Position numbers and translations under genes: made by a program. This document shows positions 45,041-54,384 of a stretch of DNA of 64,000 nucleotides, piece by piece. Positions within the stretch are counted from its first letter, which is position 1, and the number at the start of each line of letters is the position of its first letter. This DNA comes from Neoceratodus forsteri (Eukaryota; Chordata; Ceratodontiformes; Ceratodontidae). Below the pieces are notes generated by a model that saw nothing but the letters and a program-made list of their open reading frames with translations, did not search any database and was not told the DNA's origin. The stretch is taken from assembly GCA_016271365.2 (NCBI GenBank), contig CM028129.1, positions 842,536,001 through 842,600,000 of the forward strand, read 5' to 3'.

Positions 45041-45700
45041 CACACACCTCACAAGACATGCACAAAGGGTAGGAGGCATGCCGACCCCAACCGCCACCCC
45101 TAGCCACACACACGTCCACAGACCACCACGCCCAGTGCCTGTCATTGTGCATGTGTCAGATGCTGGGCACCATTGCACAGTGGTGGACAGCACAACGCAG
45201 GCATCATCATGCACATGCCACAGCGGACAGCAGCTGGGAGGGTGTGCAGATGGAACTTGTGTGTGCGTGCAGGGCCGGTTACCCCACCTGTGCATTGCAT
45301 GTTGAACAACACAACGCACACAGGGCAGCATCAGACAGTAGCCGTGGTGGGAGACAGGTCAGTCACGCGCCACAGTGCCACGGCCACCATGGATGCATGG
45401 GTGGCCCTGCCGAGACCCACCAGCAGTGACAGGCTGACCAATGGCCTCATGGGGTGGCACTGACAGTCCCCCAGGGGTTCCACTGCATGAACGTGACTGT
45501 GCTCATGCAGGGGTCTGCAGCACACCGAACATGCCTGCGCTAGGTGTGCTCAGGATGCCCACAGCTGAACCCGGTGTCGACAAAGAGGGTTTTGTACGAC
45601 ACCAGGAATGGGGGTTGGACATTGCACTGTGCAGTGTCTGCAATGCATGGGCAAATAACTGTGTGCCCACTGTGACCATGACAGCTGTGATTGCCTGTGT
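44870..45700. other. Harbinger interior between the two convergent genes
   Basis: CA/TG-rich non-coding sequence including the microsatellite at 45005-45047. Overlapping open frames on both strands have no motif and come from the composition. Confidence 0.5.
45005..45047. repeat. (CA)n microsatellite
   Basis: CA dinucleotides with one CG interruption. Confidence 0.95.
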
Positions 45701-47040
45701 CTACCTCTCAGTGGCAGCAGTCACATCCTCCCGCATCCGGTCCGTCCCTGCCAGGAGCAGAAAGGTGTCTCTGCTGCGCCACTCCTCTGCCTGGTGCAGA
45801 GCCACACTGAGTGCATCCACTGCTGTCACAAGCCGCACCTGCTGATTGACTGATTCTTGGAGTATGTGGGTGTGCTCTTCTAAGAGGTCATCTGCCTGAT
45901 CGGCATGCTGTCCCTCATGGTGTTCATGGCCCTGATGGGCAGCACTCCTTGAGGGTGGGTGCTGCATACCAGGGCCAGGCCTGGGCATGCCCACAGGTGG
46001 TGCACTGATGCCACCCCCTGACACTGTACCCCCATGGCCATTGGCCGACTGCTGACACTGCCCCTCCGGCTGCCACTCTCCAGGGCTCAATGGTGCAGCC
46101 GCAGTGGCCGCAACAGCCCCACTGTCCTGGACACACACCAGTGCTGCCCCACTGGTGCAGACAGGCACAGGCTGGGACTGTGATGTCACGCAGGCCTCCA
46201 TGGCAGCACCACCCACGGCCATGCCCATGATGTCACCTGCTGTGTGGCCATCCTGCGGCCCACACGTATCACTGTCCATGAAGTGAGCTCCATCACCATC
46301 AGTGATGGATCCAGCACCAGCCCGAGTCTCAGCATGCTGGCATCCATGGACACTGGCACGCTGGGACACGGGCAGGGCCTCCTCCGCACCTGCTCCACCA
46401 ACATCAGTCCGGACATCCAGGCAGGCCCAATGTCACCCTGACCCTCATATGCCTGTGGAGGTGGACGGGCTCTTCTCTATGTCCATGGTACCTCCCTCAG
46501 TGGACAAGCCCACCACCTCTGACCCATGTAGATGCTCAGGAGCTGTAAGGGAACACAGTAGCATTAATGTACCTGCCCTACCCTGTCCCCCCCATTGACA
46601 GACCAGGACCTACCATGCAGTGATGGGCTACCACCCATCTGGAATCCACCACCTGGAACACCCTCGATGGAACAACGCTGCATGCTGCTAACAACCCGCT
46701 CTTCTTGTGGGGTCAGGCATTGCACGTCCGGCTGTCCCCCACTGGTCACAGACCGTGCTGCCCTGATGGCAGCCATCTTGACCTTAATCCTCTGCCTGTC
46801 CTTGCCCATCTTCTTTTTGCACTCCTGCATGGACCGCTGGTGGCTGCCATGCAGGTTGATGGCATGTGCCACCTCTTTCCATGCAGCAGCATGGGCCTCT
46901 GGTGTTCCCTGCCGTCTGCTGAGCAGCGGCTTCTGGTCGAGGTAGGCCTCAAACAGGGCATCTGTTTCTGCCTTTGTGAAGTTAGGCCTCCTCTTTCTCC
47001 CACATCTCTGTTCCTCTTCCTCCACCTCACGATCGCTCAT
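45701..47040 (-). pseudogene. Harbinger MYB/SANT-like DNA-binding protein, two exons
   Basis: Partner protein that, in the family, recruits transposase to the ends and the nucleus. Exon 1 (47040-46614) starts MSDREVEEEEQRCGRKRRPN and carries a trihelix/SANT domain: FTKAETDALFEAYL, AAAWKEVAHAINLHG and RSMQECKKKMGKDRQRIKVK. A GTAGGT donor at 46613 and a CCCTTACAG acceptor at 46543 define a 71-base intron. Exon 2 begins APEHLHGSEVVGLS and soon meets TGA stops near 46450-46430, after which another phase is open to 45701 and ends in a coiled-coil-like tail (DDLLEEHTHILQESVNQQ, VDALSVALHQAEEW). A small indel probably caused the frame break. It converges with the transposase gene. Confidence 0.75.
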
Positions 47041-47284
47041 AATTCATCCTGTGAGAATGACAGGTGTTACCTGTGACTGTGCAGTCCCATGCATGTCACA
47101 CACACCACAGTCCACACTCCCAAACAGCATGCAACTCACCACAATAGACTGCAATAACCGACTGTGGCCAGTGCAGCCCAATGTCGCATTTTTATAGCAC
47201 AACGCATGCCAATGAGGCGAGGCACAATTTTAAGTGGATGGGAATGCAGTATCTACGCCATTGAATGGCTGATTAGCTGATTTG

Positions 47285-47345
47285 CTATGCCGGCTGAATA
47301 TCACGCTTTTGCGCTTTGCGCAATTGTGTTGAACGTGCTCAGGCA
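47285..47345. repeat. Internal copy of Harbinger end-like sequence
   Basis: GGCTGAATATCACGC followed by TTTGCGCAATTGTGTTGAAC resembles, in inverse, the subterminal words of the left end (GATATTCA, TGCGCAA). It could be the former right end of a shorter element. Confidence 0.4.
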
Positions 47346-47622
47346 AGGGCGCATTTCTGTGACATGCACAGTACACACCGAACTGCACATGACCGAGGTG
47401 CCACGGCCAGGTAGATGCCCCATCCATACACTGTTAACGTCCATACAGGTATCACGGTTGCATGTGTCCAGAACATGGGGGGGCCATCCAGTGTTGGCCG
47501 TACTGTTGGTGTCGGGGTGGGGGGTAGATGGGTATGGCTGTGTGGGATTGCACACACACGGGGGCAGGGGGACTTTGCTACTGGATTGTACTGATGTTCC
47601 TCTCTCCATGTTTGCACCTTAG

Positions 47623-48316
47623 GCCCAGAGGAGCGCCGCCGGGTGAGGGAGAGGAGGCGCCACCAAGAGGACCAGCAGACCAGGAGGGATGCAGGACCAG
47701 AGAGGCGCAGGGACCAGCCTGATGATGGTGAGTGCCTTACATCCATGATTACTATTGCATGCTGTGTAACAGGGCGGGCAGCAGGGCATGGCCACCATCC
47801 ATTGACACTACTGCCATGCATGCAACTTGTTACAGTCAGCACTGTCCAGTGGCACTGCATGTCTGGAAGTGTGTCAATGGTGGTCCATGCGTGCACCGGG
47901 TACATGGCTGTGCCACTGCCTTCGCACCACATAGCCATGTCACTGTACGGCTACGGTGGTGCTGTGTGGGACATGGGCGGTGGGTGTGTGCAGTGGTCTG
48001 CATGGCTGTGGGTGCCTAGGTAGGCAGGTCTTGTGGATGCGGTCACTGTGGGTGGTCGTACACCATCACAGGGGTGTGGCACATGGCTGTATACCGTGCA
48101 CAATGGGTGGGCTGCAGAGGGCTGAACAGTCACACATATTGACTCTGCTCCCTTGTCCTAGGAGGACAATACTGGATGGCCCTGGAACAGGGCATACAGG
48201 AGCTGCTGCAGCTGGTGTGGGCATCCCTGGCACTGCTAGAGTGGATGGAGTGGCACGGGGTCCGGAGGAGAAGCACCCAGAGGCACCACAGGAGTGGACA
48301 GCGGGGAAGAGAATAG
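47623..48316 (+). CDS. Extra two-exon reading frame inside the Harbinger
   Basis: Exon a (47623-47727) follows a pyrimidine-rich CACCTTAG acceptor, and ends at a strong GTGAGT donor. Exon b (48162-48316) follows TCCCTTGTCCTAG. Spliced, the two give one open frame ending at TAG 48314: an arginine-rich stretch (PEERRRVRERRRHQEDQQTR) followed by a probable amphipathic segment (YWMALEQGIQELLQLVWASL) and a basic tail. The composition resembles the C-terminal coiled-coil part of Harbinger MYB-like proteins, but I do not recognise it firmly. The upstream exon or exons were not found. It may be a tail of a second MYB-like gene or a captured host exon pair. Confidence 0.4.
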
Positions 48317-48399
48317 GCCCTCCATGACCCCCTGACACACCTAACCCCCTTGGACCCACCCTCACACCCCTTCTTCCCTCTCCCATTTCTACACCCCTA

Positions 48400-49980
48400 C
48401 CTCATGCCTGCCCCCACCTGGTTTGTGGCCCTTCCCCCCACCCTTGTATATATTTGTACATATGTTTGAGTGTTTATATTTTTTAACACATACATTTTGC
48501 TATGACAACTGTGGTGGTCTCTGATTTGCAGTGGGCTACAGGTGCTCAGATGCAGTGGTGTTCATGGCGTCAGGGGTGGTGCAAGCATGGGCCTGTGTGT
48601 GTGTCCAGAAGGGAACTGCCTATGGTGTGGGTGGGGGAATCAGTCACTGTCTGTGGTTTGTGTGTTGTTCTCTGTGCACTGGATGCCTGTGTGCAGTTGT
48701 CCATGGTGCATGCACTGTGTGCATGGCACCCCTGTCAGACTGTCCATGACCTGTGCAGCTGACACCCTTGCATGTCTGTGATCTGCACGGTCTGCTGGCA
48801 TGTCAGTGGTGGCTGTCCATGCTGGACAACCACTGTACCTGGCACAATGCCAGGTTGCCTTCCATCACCAGTATGGTGCACGTCTGCCTCCGGTGGCACT
48901 GTGGCCTCCGCTGTTGTTGTCCCCCCTCCATGCTGTCGCTTGTGTCTGTTGCAGGGGATGTGCTCCACTGTCTGTCACTTGTGCTCTGGCTGCATGCTGG
49001 TGGCATGTAGCTTCATGGTGCCTGCACAGCGTGGCTGGCACACCTGTGCCATGTAGGGGTGCTGGCCATGTGTACACGGCTGCCGTGGCCACATGCCAGT
49101 GGCTTGGTTGACCCACTACTGTGTCCCTGTGTTGGTGTGCCCTTGGGTATGGGTGGCTGTTTGTCCATGCACTGTGTTGCATCCTGTGTGGTGCATGCTT
49201 CCATGCAACACTGTGTGTGTCTGTGCTGGCTGTTGTGGCCAGTGCTGGGATGGGATGTGTCCTTGGGAGGGTGTGCAGGGTGCTGTACCACTGGTGGTGG
49301 GGTCCGGGGCATGCCCTGTCACATATGGCGTACCTCGTGTGCCGACACATGGTCGGTCTCTCAGCTGTACCTCAGGGGGGACATGCAGGGTGGCACTGTG
49401 TATGCAGTTGTTGCATCACTGTCTGCTGCCACCTGCTGCAGGGTGCACATGGTGGGGCTGCCTTGCATGGCTCCATGGTGCAGGGTTGCATTGTTGCAGT
49501 GGGAGTGGTGGCATGCATGGGGTGTCCTGCACTGTTGGGCACTATTCCTGGGCAGGGTGTATGGGGATCGTGGTGCAATATGTGCTATGCACTGGTGGGA
49601 TGATGTGGCACGGGGTGGTTGGTCCTCCTTGTGTGCTGGTCACAGCTTGCCAGGGGGTGTGCTGGAGCACCATGCCCTGGCTGTGGGTTGGTTGCTGGTA
49701 TTCATGGGCCGGTGGTTATTCCAGCTCTTCTCCAGTTGTGCAGTGTATGGGATGTGGGGGGCGATGTCTGTTCTGCTGTGTGCTCCTCTGGCCATCTGTG
49801 GCATGGGTGGTGGGCCCCTGCATGCTGTCCCTGCACATCCCTGGTTGTGCTGTTGCACTGCTGTCCTGCTCCACGGGGCATCCCTGGTTGTGCTATGGCG
49901 CATCTGAAATGTGCAACTGCATATCCCTGGTTGCGCTATGGCACAGGTGGTGTGATATTCAGTCGTGTGCTGCAGGTGCA
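48400..49980. other. A-poor, TG-rich region of the Harbinger
   Basis: The plus strand is strikingly poor in A and rich in TGTG, GCATGG and CTGTGG. As TAA, TAG and TGA need A, all three plus frames stay open for long stretches (for example 49059-49907 and 49093-49986) without any recognisable protein. Near 49840-49945 the word ATCCCTGGTTGTGCT occurs three times at about 43-base spacing. Probably non-coding. Confidence 0.6.
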
Positions 49981-50074
49981 TCTTGACCTGCGCAGTTTTT
50001 GAATACCGCACTTCTTGCGCATGGGTGCAGTGGACTTGCGCTGGCTCCTGCTGTTGCACACTTTTTGGGCACAG

Positions 50075-50090
50075 TTTGAATATCTGGGCC
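50075..50090 (-). repeat. Harbinger right terminal inverted repeat
   Basis: TTTGAATATCTGGGCC, exact inverse of the left end. A GATATTCA word recurs inside near 49953. Confidence 0.9.
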
Positions 50091-50350
50091 CTTGTTTCAT
50101 TTGTCAAATAATCTCCAACTACATACAATGCACCTATCTTCTTAAGTAAATATTTTGCTATATTATCAACATGTGTACTGAAATTCAGTTGAATATCTAA
50201 AGTTACTCCCAGATATCTGAAGTTTGATACTATGTCCAACTTCATTCTATCACCAATAAAAATCTCAAACAGTTCTGTCATTGTTTTTAATTTGTAGTTT
50301 AAGCAAAATAACATCCCTTTTGTTTTGTTTGTTTTCGTTCATGACAAGTC
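50091..50350 (-). pseudogene. L2/Rex1-like LINE: RT region right of the Harbinger
   Basis: Minus-strand continuation of the LINE at 42.4-43.0 kb. It reads LNYKLKTMTELFEI, DIVSNFRYLGVTLD (the 'YLGV.LD' block after RT motif C) and KKIGALYVVGDYLTNETR up to the insertion. It is 5'-truncated near 50350, so RT motifs A to C are missing. Confidence 0.8.
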
Positions 50351-52555
50351 TGTTTACACATGAAAATAAGCCTCCAGGCAACCATTTTTTGTTGTTAAAT
50401 TGTTTATTAGTTAAAGGTTGTTAATTAGCTCTTCACCCTAAGGGGGCATAACTGTTTTATTCCCAGTGTCAAACAGTGCAGAGTGATAAGTTAGTTTGTG
50501 TACTGGCCATTTACATTCCTCCAGAACCAAATAAACATTTTGGTTCTTTAATCATTGTATTAACTCATTAGTACCATCAATGGTTTATGACAGTTCATGT
50601 TACTCAGCCTCCCATACTGGAAGGATTAATTATATGAATTTCATGGATACTTATCAGTCATTATGTATTCTTAATAAACAACAATTTTTGAAACAAAAAT
50701 ATCCCCTGTGATTATCTGTGCTGCTCCCCTCTCAGATTATATTATTTGCTCACGTATCGTATCTGCTGCCCTGTCTGATGCCAGTTGAAGGCACATCATT
50801 CCACAGTGGCCCAAATAAGAAATCATCAAATAATCACTACCCATTACTCAATTCTTCCCCAGGAGCTCCCCTGCCCACCCCCCCCCCACCGCCAGTCATC
50901 TGCAGCTAAAACAAAGAGATCCTCTGCAGTGTGGAAGTATTTTACAGATGACAGTCTTGTTTTCTCTACATATAAATAAAGCCAAATATAACAATAATAG
51001 TAGCAGTACTAATTGTACTAAAATAAAAAGTATAGGAGGACTCTGGCTTCAGAAAACAGCACATTCTCTTCATCATCACCTTCCTCCTCCTCTCTCCATA
51101 ATGACTCACATTTTCCTTGTCATATGTCACTGTGGCTTGTGGGTGACACCACTGTCTTCCCTGCCTGCAAACTGCAAAAAGATACTACAATAGGATTAGT
51201 AGCTGCCACCTTCTCAGATTCTGTTAAAGTGCTCCACATGTCTTTAGAAAAAGAATGCAACATTTTCAAACATTATGGGTACTTGGTCATCTTCATGACT
51301 CATCAAGTTTATTATTGACAGCATAATACCAGCTGCCTGTGCCACAACAACCACTTGTGTGCTGTGGGCATGGACAAGTGCCTGTCTGCCTTGAGGTAGT
51401 ATACATAGTGTTACTTACTAATCATCTTCACGGTTTGTCATGTGTTCATTTAGAAATCATGTTTCCTTGTTATTTAAATAAAAAAATACATGTAATGTTT
51501 AAAAAATGATATTGCTATCATCTACTCTATAAAAGCATAATCACAATATACAATTATCATTGTAAAATCCATGGTGCTTCAAGGAAGTCTATTGTAACTG
51601 TATAATGCAGAGCGAAAGTCAGAGACTAGAGGGGGTATATATCTTGAGGTTAGCAATTAATAGTGGCTACAGTATTACTAAAGCTCATACAGTCTTAGAA
51701 GGTTTTGTAAACCTGTCACAACACCAAGTCACAGCATCTGTGTGCCAATATTACCTGCTACAAGTAAACTACATTAATTAATATTCATTGCTGGCTAGAA
51801 GTTTTACCATATTTGTAATCCATTTTACCCTATGCCAATTAATGTATTGGTAGCTGAAGTGGTGAAGCCAAACTGAATTTTCAGGCCCCAACTCAATGCC
51901 AAACTGAAGTTGGCTGTGGCAACTTCTCTCACCCTTTTCCTGGTTGTAAGAATATCTCACTTAATAACAGCTGAATATCCAAAATGCATTTCATTTTAAG
52001 CAATGAAGCTGGAATGTTTTTATCTCCAATATTATTTCTTGTATTAAATAATGTTTAAGATGTTCTTTGTTACTGTTATGAATGAGTTAACAAGACTAGT
52101 TTGGGACTGGTTTCATTATACTGTACGCTAACTACCGATTTTACTTGAATTTCCCACTATTTTTAATGAATTACATTTATAGAAACATCTCTGTTACAAG
52201 AACAATTTTGCATCAGATTTAGGGTGCTCTTATAACAGGACTCACTTTACACATATGGCAGAATGAGTTCTTCACCTATGACTGTATGCTTGATTATGTT
52301 TTTGTAATATATAATTATAGCACTGAAGATATGGGGTTACTTGAGGCAAAATGCATTTTATATAGAACAGTTGCATGCTTAAGAAATGCTTTACACTCAT
52401 AGAAGTTGTTTGCACAGTTATTTGAACTCATGGCCTTTTAAAGCAAAGAACCCTGGAGTTGTCATACATGATGCAAATAATGATAAGGAGATGAACTTGT
52501 CTCCTACTAATAGGCATATTCTGCTGATAATCACTCACTAGACCTAGACTTTATT
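50351..52555. other. Mostly unassigned AT-rich DNA
   Basis: Apart from the possible BED-finger remnant at 50890-51040 no gene or repeat family was recognised. Confidence 0.35.
50890..51040 (+). pseudogene. Possible BED-finger remnant of a hAT transposase
   Basis: KRSSAVWKYFTDDSLVFSTYK and, in a shifted frame, KYNNNSSSTNCTKIKS resemble the start and end of a BED zinc finger ('saVWkyF ... Cn.Ckaky..nTsnl.kHl'). The cysteine pair and the histidine are not preserved. No dimerisation domain was found downstream. A weak call. Confidence 0.25.
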
Positions 52556-52649
52556 GGATGGGCGTCTAGAGATTCTCAGCACACCATTGGGGTAGTAGCC
52601 TTGATTTAATAGAGCAAAATATTAGCTATATCAATTTGCTGAAAGAGGC

Positions 52650-54060
52650 TCAAAACAATATAGCACTGAAAGTCTCCAATCAAGATAAGACAACAGGGAA
52701 TAATGTACTAAAAATGTAATTGATAGACTGGAAAATATTATACAGGGGCTTAAGCACTTAAACAATCCCCAGAGAAATACTCCTCCAAATGATAAAAGTA
52801 ATTTAATTAAAGGAGACAGATATGAAGAGAAGGAATTACATCAACTGAACAAAGAAAGTATGAGCTTGCATCAAGAAGTAGCATATGAAATGAGTTACCC
52901 TTCAATAATAAGAGATAGGCAGAATAGTGGAACATTGTTCTGTACTCCATCGATCCTTAGTGAAGACATCATTAAGGTTTTGAAAAATCAGCATGCAGCT
53001 AACCTCATGCTATTTGAGCAATTAATAATCAGCAGAAATTACAATGAATTTCTAAAAGAATATACTGCAATCAATGGTGCAAGGATGGATGATGTTGTTA
53101 GAATCTTAAATGAAAATACAACCACAAAGAGATTCTTCCTCAATCCCCCTAGAGGGACATGAGCATTTCCTTTGGAGGACAATAGACCAGATTTTTTGAC
53201 AATTGTATTTCCCACTGATTCACCCATAATGGACGAAGAGGGAAATACCCCAAGTAGCAAGAAATTGGGAAAAGGAAAAAGTTAAATCAAAAGCAGGAAA
53301 AAAATTGAAAGAAGTGAAAGTAAAGGTAAGCCTGAACATCTTCCCCCAAAAGAAAAGAAAAATCTAAGGGAAATAAAAAGAAGTATAAAAATGCATCCAC
53401 TAAGAAGAAAGATAGTTTAAATGGTACAGTGAAGGCAATGAATAAAGATTCACAATTGGAAGGTAGCAACTTAAAAGTACTGGATAAAGACATAAATAAG
53501 GATGCACAACAAGAAGAGACATATACTAATTGACCATTGCAGGGTATACTATCAACACTAAAGCAATCATTTATTAGGTTATATGGCTTAAGGAGAATAG
53601 ATGAAGAAACAACACAGGATCTAACAAAATGTATACTTCAGCTCCTGAAGGAGAAAATGGATTCTGATATTGTAATAGGTGACTTACTCAAGATGAACAG
53701 AACCATACAAGTAGAAAAGGATACTTTTGTTGAAAGTGTGTATATCTTTTTTACAACAGAAAGGGTCTTGAACTATGCATGGAGACATTTTTATAAAATA
53801 CTAATGTTTAATCTTTCCGCTACAATGTTTGACGGAAACACAAGAATTCTGGATTCTGTTAATAATCATGTACATCCAGAGGTGAGAAGTGAAGCATGGA
53901 GGGGATTGCCTATAAAAAATGATGATGTAGAACCAGTTACACCAAGTCTGTTTGAGTGTAAGGAAACACATGCTAAACTTATAAAGGTTTGGTATAATTT
54001 ATTTGCAAATCTTTTAGTATTAGATTGGGAAGGAATGGGGACACAGAGACCTGAACCTTA
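52650..54060 (+). pseudogene. LINE ORF1-like region
   Basis: Two open blocks. The first (52860-53162) contains LSEDIIKVLKNQHAANLMLF and DDVVRILNENTTTKRFF. A lysine-rich stretch with stops follows (53270-53520). The second (53537-54061) contains LKQSFIRLYGLRRIDEETTQ, FFTTERVLNYAWRHFYKILM and RSEAWRGLPIKNDD. I recognise no domain. Position upstream of the endonuclease and a basic centre suit an ORF1 nucleic-acid-binding protein. Confidence 0.5.
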
Positions 54061-54384
54061 GAGGGGAAGGGCAAATTGATATCCTATTTAAGAACTCGGA
54101 GGTGGCCAGTAGAGTATGGCAAAAAAATAAAAGATCTGGATGCCATGGGACTTTTTTAGTTGATCTTAATGGTCTGGAAGGTACTCCACCATACTTTATG
54201 AATCAAGCTGATTGGTTATATGGTTCTTTTTTTGTACAAAACTCATAATGTCAATAGTTTATTTAAAATTCCATGTAAGAACAGATTCATGGCTTTGGCA
54301 AGATATGACAACTAACTGGGTTTACCAAATGAAGAGTCTTGCCCTAACTCCACATTATGTTTTTTGAACAAGAGTGAATGCATG

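Larger units (their letters stand above)
43013..50090 (+). mobile_element. PIF/Harbinger DNA transposon, 7,078 bp
   Basis: Ends are perfect 16-base inverted repeats, GGCCCAGATATTCAAA, flanked by the 3-bp duplication CTT (43010-43012 and 50091-50093). It carries a Harbinger transposase on the plus strand (43597-44853, one intron), a divergent MYB/SANT-type gene on the minus strand (47040-45701) and a further two-exon open segment on the plus strand (47623-48316). Subterminal TGCGCA and GATATTCA words recur at both ends and again near 47290-47340. The last 2.7 kb make it unusually long. The transposase has stops, so this copy could move only with outside help. Confidence 0.9.

Noticed and set aside
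44865..45845. Several open frames of 94 to 151 codons on both strands
   Set aside because: They overlap one another and the CA microsatellite in a low-stop composition; no recognisable protein.
47339..47938. Minus-strand 199-codon frame and plus-strand frames over the extra exons
   Set aside because: Tryptophan- and proline-rich translation with no domain; the splice-bounded plus-strand exon is a better account of 47623-47727.
49059..49986. Overlapping plus-strand open frames of 282 and 297 codons
   Set aside because: They overlap in different frames, have tryptophan- and cysteine-rich composition from TG-rich DNA, show no domain, and are explained by the scarcity of A.
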